A DNA stretch of 64,000 nucleotides from the NCBI GenBank assembly GCA_016182605.1, contig JACPGE010000044.1, forward strand, positions 1-64,000, read 5' to 3'. Under the pieces are notes generated by a model that saw only the letters and a program-made list of their open reading frames with translations, did not search any database and was not told the DNA's origin. The first letter of the stretch is position 1; each line of letters opens with the position of its first letter. Both the position numbers and the translations under genes were made by a program. This stretch comes from Candidatus Hydrogenedentota bacterium (lineage in GTDB: Bacteria > Hydrogenedentota > Hydrogenedentia > Hydrogenedentales > JAEUWI01). Shown piece after piece: positions 8,214 through 17,417 of the stretch.

Positions 8214-9053
8214 GTGCAGACCAAACTGCTCACCATCGGGGTGATCGTGGCGCTCATGGCCGGGCTCACCGCCTATAACCGCTCGTTTAACCAGCCCCGC
8301 CTGACTCCCGAACAGATCGCGGCGGCCAAGGAAGCGGAGGCCAATATCGAAGAGGCCTCCACGGCTACCGGCGAGGCCGCGCCCGCCACCGCCGAGACGC
8401 AAACCGCGGCCGCCGAGGAGAATCCCGCCGTTGCCGCGCCGCCCGCCGCGGCCCCAGCAGCCCCCGCAGGCCCCAGCCCCATGGAAGGGCTCAAGGAACT
8501 CACCGCCTGGCCCGAAGAGGCGCCGGATGTCTGCCTGATGAAAATGGAACTCTCCAATGGCGATCTCCTGATCGAAGTCCACAAAGAGTGGGCCCCCATT
8601 GGTGCGGCCCATTTCTACAAGCTCGCGAAGCTCGGCTTCTACAATGATTCGCGCATCTTCCGCGTGGTCCCCGGCTTCGTGGCGCAAACGGGGATCGCGG
8701 CCGAGCCCGGCCTCGACAAACAGTGGGCCGATGAGAATATCCCGGACGATCCCGCCACGCAATCGAACGCGCCCGGCATGATCACCTTCGCGAGCCAGAT
8801 GCGGCCCAACACGCGCTCGACCCAGTTCTTCATCAACACCGGAAACAACGCCAACCTGGACAGCATGGGTTTTGCGCCGTTTGCCAAGGTGATTCACGGC
8901 ATGGACGTCGTGACCAAGCTAAACTCCAAGTACGGCGATTCCCCGACCCGCATGCAGGAACCCATGCATGAACAGGGCAACGCGTTCGTCGACAAGACCT
9001 TTCCCGGACTGGACTACATCAAACGCATCGTGCTCGTCGAACGAACCCAATAA
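8214..9053 (+). CDS. Membrane-anchored or periplasmic cyclophilin-type peptidyl-prolyl isomerase
   Basis: 279 residues from a GTG preceded by AAGGAG (8201-8206). The first 20 residues, LTIGVIVALMAGLTAY, form a signal anchor. Then comes a linker of about 75 residues made largely of Ala, Pro, Glu and Thr, so the enzyme stands off the inner membrane. The cyclophilin domain begins near residue 100: NGDLLIEV, APIGAAHFYKL, FRVVPGFVAQTG with the catalytic Arg, GMITFASQ, STQFFINTGNNANLD and FAKVIHGMDVV. It catalyses proline isomerisation in envelope proteins. Phe replaces the Trp that binds cyclosporin in eukaryotic cyclophilins. It is followed 12 bases later by a second, cytoplasmic cyclophilin. Confidence 0.9.
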   Translation: MQTKLLTIGVIVALMAGLTAYNRSFNQPRLTPEQIAAAKEAEANIEEASTATGEAAPATAETQTAAAEENPAVAAPPAAAPAAPAGPSPMEGLKELTAWPEEAPDVCLMKMELSNGDLLIEVHKEWAPIGAAHFYKLAKLGFYNDSRIFRVVPGFVAQTGIAAEPGLDKQWADENIPDDPATQSNAPGMITFASQMRPNTRSTQFFINTGNNANLDSMGFAPFAKVIHGMDVVTKLNSKYGDSPTRMQEPMHEQGNAFVDKTFPGLDYIKRIVLVERTQ

Positions 9054-9065
9054 GGAGAGACTACG

Positions 9066-9581
9066 TTGTCCAAGGTTAAATTCGAATGCTCCTGCGGTGA
9101 TTTCACCGTGGAACTCCGTGAAGACTGGGCCCCCAAGGGCGTGGCCCGTTTCAACGAACTGCTGGAACAGTCCTTCTTCGACGGCATCCGCTTCTTCCGC
9201 GTGGTGACCAAGCCGCGCCCCTTCATCGTGCAGTTCGGCATTCACGGCGACCCCGAAGTCTCCGCGGAATGGCGCGACAACAAGATCAAGGACGATCCGG
9301 TGGTGGGCAGCAACACCGAAGGCACGCTCTGCTTTGCCACCTCCGGCCCGAACACCCGGACCACCCAGCTTTTCATCAATTACGGGGACAACTCTTTCCT
9401 GGATTCGCAGGGCTTCTCGGCCATTGGCACGGTGCTCGAAGGCATGGACACCGTGCGCAAGATCTGTGACGCCTACGGCGAATCGCCGAACCAGGGCATG
9501 ATCCAGCAGCAGGGCAACGCCTACCTGGAATCGAAATTCCCGAAGATGGACTACATCATCTCCACCACCGTGCTCGATTAA
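9066..9581 (+). CDS. Cytoplasmic cyclophilin-type peptidyl-prolyl isomerase
   Basis: 171 residues from a TTG preceded by AAGGAGAG (9052-9059). There is no signal sequence. The domain starts at once (KFECSCGDFTVELREDWAPK) and shows FFRVVTKPRPFIVQFGIHG, GTLCFATSGPNTRTTQLFIN and SAIGTVLEGMDTV. It resembles the domain of the preceding anchored protein and is co-transcribed with it. The pair therefore looks like a duplication that was assigned to two compartments. The active-site stretch between FRVV and the Q-x-G has two extra residues (the KPRP turn) compared with most cyclophilins. Confidence 0.9.
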   Translation: MSKVKFECSCGDFTVELREDWAPKGVARFNELLEQSFFDGIRFFRVVTKPRPFIVQFGIHGDPEVSAEWRDNKIKDDPVVGSNTEGTLCFATSGPNTRTTQLFINYGDNSFLDSQGFSAIGTVLEGMDTVRKICDAYGESPNQGMIQQQGNAYLESKFPKMDYIISTTVLD

Positions 9582-9607
9582 TCTCAACCTCCCGGTTTGT
9601 CTTCCTT

Positions 9608-9630
9608 GCGGCGCCCCACGCGGGCGCCGC
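9608..9630. terminator. Hairpin between the convergent cyclophilin and hslV genes
   Basis: GCGGCGCCC and GGGCGCCGC pair perfectly over nine bases around a 5-base loop, in the 63-base gap between the convergent stops at 9581 and 9645. Its position suits a shared bidirectional terminator, although the flanking T tracts are short. Confidence 0.6.
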
Positions 9631-9644
9631 GGCTGTTTCCGGGC

Positions 9645-10187
9645 CTATTTCGAGTCGAGCAGCTCGATCGTGCGGTTGTGGTTCGTGTAAATGCAGATGT
9701 CCGCGGCCGCCTTCAGCGATTCTTCCACCACCGCGCGCGCGTCCATCTGCGTGTGCTGCACCAGCACCCGCGCCGCCGCCAGCGCATAGTTGCCGCCGGA
9801 ACCGATCGCGATGATCCCGTCTTCCGGCTCGATAATCTCGCCGTTGCCGGAGATCAACAGCGACTGCTCCCGATCGCACACCGCAAGCAGCGCGTTGAGC
9901 TGGCGCAGGTACTTGTCCGTGCGCCACTCCTTCGCAAGCTCTACCGCCGCGCGCGCGAGGTTGCGGTTGTATTCTTTCAGCTTGCCCTCGAAGCGGTCGA
10001 AGAGCGTGAAGGCGTCCGCCACGGCCCCGGCAAATCCCGCCAGCACCGCGCCCTCCGCCAGCCGCCGGATCTTGCAGGCATTCCCCTTCATCACCGTGTC
10101 GCCGATCGTCACCTGGCCGTCGCCGCCCATGGCCACCACGCCGCCCTTGCGCACGGCGATGACGGTGGTCGCGTGAAATTGTTCCAT
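9645..10187 (-). CDS. hslV: HslV/ClpQ peptidase subunit of the HslUV protease
   Basis: About 180 residues from the ATG at 10187, which follows CAGGAGTG. The frame continues upstream but without family similarity. HslV is the threonine peptidase core of a bacterial proteasome-like particle. After a short propeptide (MEQFHA) the mature enzyme would begin with [10 protein letters not shown], so the catalytic Thr is present. [73 protein letters not shown] and [16 protein letters not shown] complete the family pattern. HslV needs the HslU ATPase for activity. hslU is not adjacent, although the two are usually an operon, so the partner must lie elsewhere. Confidence 0.93.
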   Translation of the reverse strand: MEQFHATTVIAVRKGGVVAMGGDGQVTIGDTVMKGNACKIRRLAEGAVLAGFAGAVADAFTLFDRFEGKLKEYNRNLARAAVELAKEWRTDKYLRQLNALLAVCDREQSLLISGNGEIIEPEDGIIAIGSGGNYALAAARVLVQHTQMDARAVVEESLKAAADICIYTNHNRTIELLDSK

Positions 10188-10261
10188 CGGTACACTCCTG
10201 GTTGGAAGGTCCCCATTGCGCCCACACGATAGCACATCGTCCGCCCGGCGGAAAAAGGCGC

Positions 10262-11377
10262 TCAGTCAAGATAGGGGTTCGTGTCGATCCGTATGGCCTC
10301 GTGCACGGCGCGCAAACGCTCCGCCGCGCTCTCCCGGCAGGCGCCGGTGCATACCGCATAGCCATGCCGGTCCCGGCTTTCCAGGTCCACGCAGTGGCGC
10401 ACCACGTCCCCTTTCTTCGCGGGGATCACGATCGACACGAGCCCGGGCAGCGCGCCGGCCTTCTCCAGGCCCTTGATGCCCTGCACCACCCCGGAGCGGC
10501 ACAGGAACCAGCCAATCGCCACACCCAGATTGCGCCGGGCGTTCAGGCGCGGCGGCAATCCACAGAGCACGCGCATCCATTCGGCGCTCAGGTCGATGCC
10601 CAGCCCCTCGCGAAAGAGCACGCGCAACGGTGCGGGCAGCTCATGATGTATCCACAATCCGGAGACCAGGAAGTCCTTGCCCTCCGCAACGATCTCCACT
10701 TCAAGCAGGGCGTGGCACGGAGGCAGCGCCCGCGCCGCGGCATGCGCCAGGTCCATGCATGTCCCATAGGCCCCGCCGCGCAGCGGCGCCGGAAAGGTGT
10801 AGCCCAGCGGCATGCGGAAGCCCTTCGGCTGCATCGTAACGCCCACCGCGTCGATGGCGAGAAACTCGCGGCCACGTTTGAAACCAAAAACGGAAATGGT
10901 GGCGCCTGCGCTCGCAGTCTGCACCAGGGCTTCGTTTGCCCGGCGAAACACCATGCGCAGGGCGAGCCCCAACTCTTCCTCCGCGTCAACCACGGCGCTC
11001 GCATTGAAGCCGGGCGCCAAATTGCCGTGGACCCACAGGGGGTAGGGCCCCGCTTCGAATAGTGCGGCACTGGAATCGCCCGCCAGCGAAAACGGCAGGT
11101 GCGGCACACTCGATGCCGCCAGCACCATCGGCGTTACTCCATTCAGCGCGCCCGCCCCGCCAAGCCCAAGGCGCTGCGCCGCCCGGTTCACAATGGCCCA
11201 ATGGCGCCCATCCGCGTTGTATATACCCTGAACCCGCCGCGTCTTGCCCGCGCGAACGAGGCCGTCCTCCAGCGCCGCCGCATCCTCGATCGCGCCGCTG
11301 TAATAAACGGCATTCAGCCCCGCGGGCCCTGCGCTTGCCTCTATCCTCGCGGCGCCGGTTCCGCCATTCACAATCAT
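10262..11377 (-). CDS. ATP-grasp-fold protein with eroded catalytic residues
   Basis: About 371 residues from ATG 11377. No strong ribosome binding site is seen, so the start is uncertain. The protein has the outline of an ATP-grasp ligase: an N-terminal alpha/beta part, [12 protein letters not shown] (62-73), a middle with PYPLWVHGN where V-V-K-P is usual, [18 protein letters not shown] and [18 protein letters not shown]-terminal module ([20 protein letters not shown], then [17 protein letters not shown]) resembles the LAL_C2-type cap of these ligases. The ATP-binding Lys is replaced by His, and the metal-binding Glu-x-Asn-x-Arg stretch reads SGLWIHHEL. It keeps an intact reading frame, so it looks like a pseudoenzyme rather than a pseudogene. 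It is divergent from the peptide ABC operon. A role in amino-acid or peptide ligation is not supported. Confidence 0.6.
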   Translation of the reverse strand: MIVNGGTGAARIEASAGPAGLNAVYYSGAIEDAAALEDGLVRAGKTRRVQGIYNADGRHWAIVNRAAQRLGLGGAGALNGVTPMVLAASSVPHLPFSLAGDSSAALFEAGPYPLWVHGNLAPGFNASAVVDAEEELGLALRMVFRRANEALVQTASAGATISVFGFKRGREFLAIDAVGVTMQPKGFRMPLGYTFPAPLRGGAYGTCMDLAHAAARALPPCHALLEVEIVAEGKDFLVSGLWIHHELPAPLRVLFREGLGIDLSAEWMRVLCGLPPRLNARRNLGVAIGWFLCRSGVVQGIKGLEKAGALPGLVSIVIPAKKGDVVRHCVDLESRDRHGYAVCTGACRESAAERLRAVHEAIRIDTNPYLD

Positions 11378-11436
11378 CAGACTGGGCTGCTTCAATATTT
11401 CCCTCGCGAAACCCGGTGCGTGGCGCGGGCGTCTCT

Positions 11437-11464
11437 TTGGTGCGAAGTCCCGGAGGCGTATGCT
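11437..11464 (+). promoter_or_regulatory. Candidate promoter of the peptide ABC operon
   Basis: TTGGTG (11437-11442), a 16-base spacer and TATGCT (11459-11464) lie in the 195-base gap between the divergent ATP-grasp gene and the solute-binding protein. The predicted leader is about 100 bases long. Confidence 0.4.
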
Positions 11465-11572
11465 ACCATCAATTCCATGCGAAGTGCGCAAATCTTCAGG
11501 CCCTTGTTCAATACACCACGTGTAGCGTCCGGTGCAAGTCCATCGCGCCGCCGGCGCCACAGGAGTGATACC

Positions 11573-13273
11573 ATGAAGTTGCCTTCACCCCTCGCTTTGC
11601 TTGTCTTGCTGCTTGCCTTCACCGGGCTCGCCTGCTCCAACACCGGCACCGAACCTGCCGCCAAAACAGGCACAAACCCGCAGACAGACGCTGCGGCGGC
11701 GCCGCAGGCCGCCGGAGAACCGGTGGACGGCGACTGGATCGTCACGCATTCCCCCACGGAGCCCCCGACCCTCAACCCCTTCCTGGAATCGGCCGGGGCA
11801 GACACCGTTCGCGTTGTCGATGGCAATGGCGGCTTCATCTATGAGAACCTCGTCACCTACGACAGCGATACGTTGGAAGTGATTCCCTGGATTGCCGAGT
11901 CCTGGACCATCTCCGAAGACAAACTGGCCTACACGTTTAAGTTGAAACAGAACGTGACCTTTTCAGACGGCGTGCCCCTCACCGCGAACGATGTGAAATT
12001 TACCTTTGATACCGTCCTGGACCCCAAGAACCTCACCGCGGACCGGCGCAGCTACTTGAGCGGCCTTAAAGAGGTCAACGTGCTGGACGATTATACGATC
12101 GAGTTCAAGTGCGCCAAGCCCTACTTCCTGAACCTGATCACCCTCGGCACCCAGTGGGTCTTGCCCAAACACATCTTCGGTACCGGGGACTTCAACACGC
12201 ACCCCAACAACCGCGCACCCATCGGCAGCGGTCCCTACCTCTTCGAGTCGTGGCAGACCGGCAGCGCCATCACGCTCGCGCGCAATCCCAACTATTGGGG
12301 AGAGAAGAAGCCCCACGTCGACAAGATCATGTTCAAGATCATCACCGACGACAACGCCGCCTTCCTGGAATTGCAGAACGGCGGCATCGACGAGATGCGC
12401 ATCACCAACGCCGAGCAGTGGACGAACCGCACCAACACGCCGAAATTCACCGATCAGTTTGACAAGTACTCCCTCTGGTCCCCGGTCAACGGCTACCTGG
12501 GCACCTTCAACTGGATTGCCTGGAACATGCGCCGCCCACTGTTTGAAGACAAGCACGTGCGCCGGGCGATGACCATGCTCCTCGATCGGCAGCGCATTCT
12601 CGACAAGGTCTATTACGGCCTCGGCCGCGTGGTGACCGGTTATAGTTTCCCGGACAACGACGACTACGACAAGACGATTGAGCCCTGGCCCTACGATCCG
12701 GATCGGGCCGTGATGCTGCTGGAAGAGGCCGGCTGGAAAGACACGGACAACGACGGAATCCGCGACAAGAACGGTGTGCCCTTCAAGTTTGAGTGGATCT
12801 TTGCCAGCGGCGTGAACGAGTACGAGATCATGGCCACGGTCTACAAAGAACAGCTCGACAAGGTGGGCATCAACATGACCATCCGCCCGCTGGAATGGGC
12901 CAGCTTCATCGAGAGCGTGACCAAGCGGGAGTTCGACGCCTGCATGATGGCGTGGGTCAGCCCGATTGAATCCGACCCCTATCAAATCTGGCACTCCAGC
13001 CAGACCGAGAACGGGAGCAACTATCCCGGCTTCAAGAACGCGGAAGTGGATCGCCTCATCGAAGAAGCGCGCGTCGAATTTGACGAAGACAAACGCAATG
13101 CCCTCTACCGGGAATTCCACAAGATCCTCCACGAGGAACAGCCCTACACCTTCCTCTTCAACCGCAAGCGCAATCTGGCGGTCTCGAAGCGTTTCGAAGG
13201 TGTGAAGGAGCAGCCGCTCGGCTTCGATTTCAGGGATTGGTGGGTGCCCGTGGCCGCGCAGAAATACCGCTGA
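11573..13273 (+). CDS. Peptide ABC importer, solute-binding lipoprotein (DppA/OppA family 5)
   Basis: 566 residues from the ATG at 11573, preceded by AGGAG. The signal peptide ends in a lipobox (LAFTGLACSN), so it is a lipoprotein in the periplasm. Family 5 markers follow: TEPPTLNPFLESAGAD, IPWIAESWTISEDKLAYTFK, NVTFSDGVPLTANDVKFTFD, IGSGPYLFESW, the conserved NPNYWGEKKPHVDKI, AMTMLLDRQRIL and FDACMMAWVS. It binds peptides or similar solutes and delivers them to the permease encoded next. It is the first gene of a complete five-gene operon. A short calcium-loop-like DTDNDGIRDKNG occurs near residue 400, which is common in this family. The gene order fits Dpp, Opp or App systems; solute specificity cannot be told. 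Confidence 0.93.
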   Translation: MKLPSPLALLVLLLAFTGLACSNTGTEPAAKTGTNPQTDAAAAPQAAGEPVDGDWIVTHSPTEPPTLNPFLESAGADTVRVVDGNGGFIYENLVTYDSDTLEVIPWIAESWTISEDKLAYTFKLKQNVTFSDGVPLTANDVKFTFDTVLDPKNLTADRRSYLSGLKEVNVLDDYTIEFKCAKPYFLNLITLGTQWVLPKHIFGTGDFNTHPNNRAPIGSGPYLFESWQTGSAITLARNPNYWGEKKPHVDKIMFKIITDDNAAFLELQNGGIDEMRITNAEQWTNRTNTPKFTDQFDKYSLWSPVNGYLGTFNWIAWNMRRPLFEDKHVRRAMTMLLDRQRILDKVYYGLGRVVTGYSFPDNDDYDKTIEPWPYDPDRAVMLLEEAGWKDTDNDGIRDKNGVPFKFEWIFASGVNEYEIMATVYKEQLDKVGINMTIRPLEWASFIESVTKREFDACMMAWVSPIESDPYQIWHSSQTENGSNYPGFKNAEVDRLIEEARVEFDEDKRNALYREFHKILHEEQPYTFLFNRKRNLAVSKRFEGVKEQPLGFDFRDWWVPVAAQKYR

Positions 13274-13295
13274 TCCAGCCGGAAGACATGCGCTC

Positions 13296-14291
13296 ATGAA
13301 GGCCTATCTCATCCGGCGGCTCCTGCTGATCATCCCCACCTTTCTGGGAATCAGCCTGATCACGTTTGCCATCGTGCAGCTCGCGCCGGGCAGCCCCGTC
13401 TATCTGGTGCTGCACAAAATGGAGGGCAGCTCCCCCACGGGCAGCGTCTCCAAGGATGTTATCGAACAGACCAAGAAACTCTACGGCCTCGACAAGCCCC
13501 TGCCGCAGCGCTACGTCATCTGGCTCGGCAAACTGTGCCTGCTCGACTTCGGCGCCTCGTACAAAGATCAGCGGCCCGTCACCACACGCATCCTGGAGGC
13601 CCTGCCCATCACCATTCTGCTCAACGTCATCTCGCTCTTCCTGATCTATCTCATCGCCATACCCATGGGCATTTTCAGCGCCACCCACCCCAACTCGATC
13701 CCCGATCGCATCAGCACCATGGGCATGTTTCTCCTCTTCAGCCTGCCCAACTTCTGGGTGGCCATGCTCCTCATGTTCTTCCTCGGTGGCGGCGCCTACC
13801 TCAACTGGTTTCCCGTCTACGGCCTCAGTTCCATTGGCGCAGACGCCTATTCCTGGCCGAAGTGGCTCCTCGACCGTTCCTGGCACCTCGTGCTCCCCAT
13901 CGTGTGCCTCACCTACAACGGCTTCGCCGCACTCTCCCGCTATGCCCGCGCCGGCGTCATCGAGACCATCCGCCAGGACTACATCCGCACCGCGCGCGCC
14001 TATGGCTTCTCCGAGCGCACCGTGATCTACCGCTACGCCCTGCGCAACTCGCTCATCCCCATCATCACCCTCCTCGGCACACTCCTGCCCGCCATGATCG
14101 GCGGCAGCGTCATCATCGAAAGTATCTTCTCCATCAATGGCATGGGCCGTCTCAGTTTCGAGGCCATCCTCGGCCGCGACTATCCCATGATCATGGGGGT
14201 CCTCTCCTTCACCGCACTGTTGACCATGGCCGGCCTCATCCTGTCCGACATCATCGCGGCCGTGGTCGACCCGAGGATCAAGTTTGAGTAA
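13296..14291 (+). CDS. Peptide ABC importer, DppB-type permease
   Basis: 331 residues with an N-terminal helix (LLLIIPTFLGISLITFAIVQ), a periplasmic stretch of about 70 residues and five further helices. The cytoplasmic coupling (EAA) loop reads ETIRQDYIRTARAYGFSERT, and the end TMAGLILSDIIAAVVDPRIK is typical. It forms half of the transmembrane path with the next gene product. The start lies 22 bases after the binding-protein stop, and its own stop overlaps the TTG start of the next gene by eight bases, indicating translational coupling. Confidence 0.93.
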   Translation: MKAYLIRRLLLIIPTFLGISLITFAIVQLAPGSPVYLVLHKMEGSSPTGSVSKDVIEQTKKLYGLDKPLPQRYVIWLGKLCLLDFGASYKDQRPVTTRILEALPITILLNVISLFLIYLIAIPMGIFSATHPNSIPDRISTMGMFLLFSLPNFWVAMLLMFFLGGGAYLNWFPVYGLSSIGADAYSWPKWLLDRSWHLVLPIVCLTYNGFAALSRYARAGVIETIRQDYIRTARAYGFSERTVIYRYALRNSLIPIITLLGTLLPAMIGGSVIIESIFSINGMGRLSFEAILGRDYPMIMGVLSFTALLTMAGLILSDIIAAVVDPRIKFE

Positions 14292-15279
14292 GCAACAGAA
14301 GCAGGGTTATTGGCGCATCGTCGCACGGCAGTTCCTGCGGAACCGCTTTGCCGTGGCGGCGTTTCTCCTGCTGCTCCTCCTCGCGGCGCTGGCCCTGGCC
14401 GCACCCTTCCTTGCAGGCAACATTCCCATGTACATGGTGAAAGACGGCAAGAGCTACCTCCTCCCCAATCTCTTCACCTACAGCGATCTTGTCTCGTTCC
14501 GCTTTGACACCTGGAAGCCCGGCCCCAATGACTCGGCGATCCGTCCCCCCATTCCCTACCCGCCCGATGAATCCGATCTCGATGGCGCCCTCGCGCGCCC
14601 TGGCGCGGAACACTGGCTCGGCACCGATGACCGCGGCCGCGACGTGCTGAGCCGGCTCATCTGGGGCACACGCATTTCCATGACCATCGGCTTTGTCGCC
14701 GTGGGTATCTCTGTCGTCATTGGCGTCATTCTCGGCGCCCTCGCCGGTTTCTATGGCGGCCGCATCGACATGGTCATCCTGCGCATGATCGAGGTCATGC
14801 TTTGTTTCCCCACGCTCATTCTTATCCTCGCCCTCGTCGCCGTGCTCCCGCCGAGCATTTACAACATCATGCTCGCCCTCGGCCTCACACGCTGGCCCGA
14901 CGTGGCCCGCCTCGTGCGCGCGGAATTCTTCAAGCTGCGCGAAAGCGACTTCTGCATCGCGGCGCGCGCCACGGGCCTCTCCGACCTGCGTATCATCTTC
15001 CGTCATCTCCTGCCGAATGCCATGGCCCCCGTGTGGGTCAATTCCACCTTTGGCGTTGCCGGCGCCATCCTCATCGAATCGGCCCTGAGTTTCCTCGGCT
15101 TTGGCGCGCCGCCCCCCACCGCAAGCTGGGGCGAGATTCTCAATCAATCGAAGAACTATGTCGATTTCGCCTGGTGGCTCGTCACCTTTCCGGGGCTCGC
15201 CATCTTCATCACCGTAACTGCTTTCAACCTGGTCGGCGAGGGACTCCGTGATGCCATGGATCCGCGCCTGCGCCAGTAG
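14284..15279 (+). CDS. Peptide ABC importer, DppC-type permease
   Basis: 331 residues from a TTG that overlaps the previous gene. It has the N-terminal cytoplasmic OppC_N segment (GYWRIVARQFLRNRFAVAAF) and a first helix. A long periplasmic loop (about 430 bases of mostly polar codons, including HWLGTDDRGRDVLSRLIWG just before helix 2) is followed by five helices. The coupling loop reads FFKLRESDFCIAARATGLSD. It pairs with the DppB-type permease. The periplasmic loop is longer than in many DppC proteins, with an insert containing VKDGKSYLLPNLFTYSDL. The next gene starts 18 bases on. Confidence 0.93.
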   Translation: MSKQQKQGYWRIVARQFLRNRFAVAAFLLLLLLAALALAAPFLAGNIPMYMVKDGKSYLLPNLFTYSDLVSFRFDTWKPGPNDSAIRPPIPYPPDESDLDGALARPGAEHWLGTDDRGRDVLSRLIWGTRISMTIGFVAVGISVVIGVILGALAGFYGGRIDMVILRMIEVMLCFPTLILILALVAVLPPSIYNIMLALGLTRWPDVARLVRAEFFKLRESDFCIAARATGLSDLRIIFRHLLPNAMAPVWVNSTFGVAGAILIESALSFLGFGAPPPTASWGEILNQSKNYVDFAWWLVTFPGLAIFITVTAFNLVGEGLRDAMDPRLRQ

Positions 15280-15297
15280 AGGAACCCCCTTCATTTC

Positions 15298-16338
15298 ATG
15301 ACGCGCCAAGATTCACAGCCCCTGCTTGAGGTCAAGGATCTCAAGACCTGGTTCCGCACGGACCAAGGCATCGCCCGCGCCGTCGACGGCGTCTCCTACG
15401 CCATCTATCCCGGCGAAACCCTCGCCGTCGTGGGCGAGAGCGGCTGCGGCAAGAGCGTGACGGCCCTGTCGATCCTGCGCCTCCTGCCCGAGCCCCCCGC
15501 GGAGATTGCCGGCGGCCAGATCCTCTTCGACGGGCGCAACCTCCTCGATCTCGATCTCCACGCCATGCGCGGCATCCGTGGCAACGACATCACCATGATC
15601 TTCCAGGAGCCCATGACCTCCATGAACCCCGTCTTCCGCGCCGGGGATCAGATCGCCGCCACCATCCGCCTCCACCAGAAGGTGGACCTCGCCGAAGCGC
15701 GCAGGCGCACCCTCACCCTGCTCGAACAGGTCGGCATCCCCGCGCCGGAGAAACGCATCGACGATTACCCGCACCAGCTCTCCGGGGGCATGCTCCAGCG
15801 CATCATGATCGCCCTGGCCCTCGCTTGCGGTCCCCGCCTCCTCATTGCCGACGAACCCACCACCGCGCTCGATGTGACCATCCAGGCGCAGATTCTCGAT
15901 CTCCTCCGCAAACTCCAGCAGGACCGCGGCATGGCCATTCTGCTCATCACCCACGACCTCGGTGTCGTCGCGGAAATGGCCAGCCGCGTCGTCGTCATGT
16001 ATGCCGGCCACGTGCAGGAAGAGGCCACCGTGCACGAACTCTTCAAGAACCCGCAGCACCCCTACACCCGAGGCCTCTTCGCATCGCTCCCGAGCATGCA
16101 ATCCAACAGCAAGCGGCTGCACACCATTCAGGGCACGGTCCCCCCGGCCACCGCGTTCCCCGAGGGCTGCCGCTTCGCGCCGCGCTGTCCCCACGCCATG
16201 CCGGTCTGCCGCGAAAAACAACCGCCCATATTCCCGATTGCGCCGGGCCATGGCGCCGCATGCTGGCTCCACGACGCTGAAACGAGCCGCGCCGAAGGCC
16301 GCCCAACCGGAATCCCGGCCGATGGAGCCGCACCATGA
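15298..16338 (+). CDS. Peptide ABC importer, DppD-type ATPase
   Basis: 346 residues. Walker A is GESGCGKS, the Q-loop is [12 protein letters not shown], the signature is LSGGM, and Walker B is [12 protein letters not shown] followed by the switch histidine in LITHDLG. The C-terminal oligopeptide/dipeptide extension ([15 protein letters not shown]) carries the cysteine cluster that binds an iron-sulfur centre in related ATPases. It energises uptake as a heterodimer with the next gene product. It ends in an ATGA overlap with that gene. The signature LSGGM in place of LSGGQ is common in this subfamily. Confidence 0.93.
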   Translation: MTRQDSQPLLEVKDLKTWFRTDQGIARAVDGVSYAIYPGETLAVVGESGCGKSVTALSILRLLPEPPAEIAGGQILFDGRNLLDLDLHAMRGIRGNDITMIFQEPMTSMNPVFRAGDQIAATIRLHQKVDLAEARRRTLTLLEQVGIPAPEKRIDDYPHQLSGGMLQRIMIALALACGPRLLIADEPTTALDVTIQAQILDLLRKLQQDRGMAILLITHDLGVVAEMASRVVVMYAGHVQEEATVHELFKNPQHPYTRGLFASLPSMQSNSKRLHTIQGTVPPATAFPEGCRFAPRCPHAMPVCREKQPPIFPIAPGHGAACWLHDAETSRAEGRPTGIPADGAAP

Positions 16339-17318
16339 GCGACGCCCTCCTCCAGGTCCGCGATCTTACCAAGCGCTTCCCGGTGCGCCGTGGCGTCTTC
16401 TCTCAGATCACCGGCTATGTGCGCGCGGTCGACGGCATCTCCTTCGATATCCCCCGGGGCAAGACCCTCGCCCTCGTCGGCGAAAGCGGCAGCGGCAAGA
16501 CCACCGCGGGCCGCGCCATTTTGCGCCTCATCGAACCCACCAGCGGTTCGGTGCGCTTCGATGGCCAGGAAGTCACCACGCTGAACAAGCACGATCTGCG
16601 CGCCCTGCGCAAACGCATGCAATTGATCTTTCAAGATCCCTACGGCAGCCTCAATCCGCGCATGACCGTGTACAACGTGCTTTCGGAAGCCATGGCCATT
16701 CACGGTCTCGCGCGCGGACGCCGGCGCGAACGGGTCTATGAACTCCTCGATCAGGTCGGCCTTGCGGATACCGCCGCCGACCGCTACCCGCACGAATTCA
16801 GCGGGGGTCAGCGCCAGCGCATCGGCATCGCCCGCGCTCTCGCCGTCGAACCCGACATCCTCATCGCCGATGAGCCCGTCTCCGCGCTCGACGTGTCGGT
16901 GCAGGCCCAGATCCTCAATCTCCTCGCGCAGCTCCAGCAGGACCTGGGCCTGACCTACCTCTTCATCGGACACGACCTCAGCGTGGTGCGCCACATCTCC
17001 GATGAAGTCGCCGTCATGTATCTCGGCAAGATCGTGGAGATGGGGCCCGTGGACGCCCTCTTCAGCGCGCCTGTGCACCCCTATACGAAGGCCCTCCTCT
17101 CCGCAGTGCCCGTGCCCGACCCCGATGCGCACAAGCACCGGATTCTCGTGCAGGGCGATGTCCCCAGCCCCATGAATCCGCCCAGCGGCTGCCGCTTCCA
17201 CCCCCGTTGCCCCGACGCCACATCGGCCTGTGCGATTACGGAACCCCAACTGGAGGGCGAATCGCACCGCGCCGCGTGCCTCGTGCACGCCCCGGCGCCC
17301 CTCCGGTCCGCTAAGTGA
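16335..17318 (+). CDS. Peptide ABC importer, DppF-type ATPase
   Basis: 327 residues. Walker A is GESGSGKTT, the Q-loop is [12 protein letters not shown], the signature is [16 protein letters not shown], Walker B is [12 protein letters not shown] and the switch histidine is in FIGHDLSVV. The C-terminal cysteine cluster is [15 protein letters not shown]. It is the second nucleotide-binding subunit and the last gene of the operon. The phosphatase gene begins 100 bases later and probably has its own promoter. Confidence 0.93.
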   Translation: MSDALLQVRDLTKRFPVRRGVFSQITGYVRAVDGISFDIPRGKTLALVGESGSGKTTAGRAILRLIEPTSGSVRFDGQEVTTLNKHDLRALRKRMQLIFQDPYGSLNPRMTVYNVLSEAMAIHGLARGRRRERVYELLDQVGLADTAADRYPHEFSGGQRQRIGIARALAVEPDILIADEPVSALDVSVQAQILNLLAQLQQDLGLTYLFIGHDLSVVRHISDEVAVMYLGKIVEMGPVDALFSAPVHPYTKALLSAVPVPDPDAHKHRILVQGDVPSPMNPPSGCRFHPRCPDATSACAITEPQLEGESHRAACLVHAPAPLRSAK

Positions 17319-17417
17319 TTTGCCGCAAACCAATTGCAGGTATTTCAGAGCGGCCATTTGCGCTACCTGCCGCCAGTTTGCTACCCTCTTCAGACGTGGT
17401 GTACAGAGAGATTCTAC

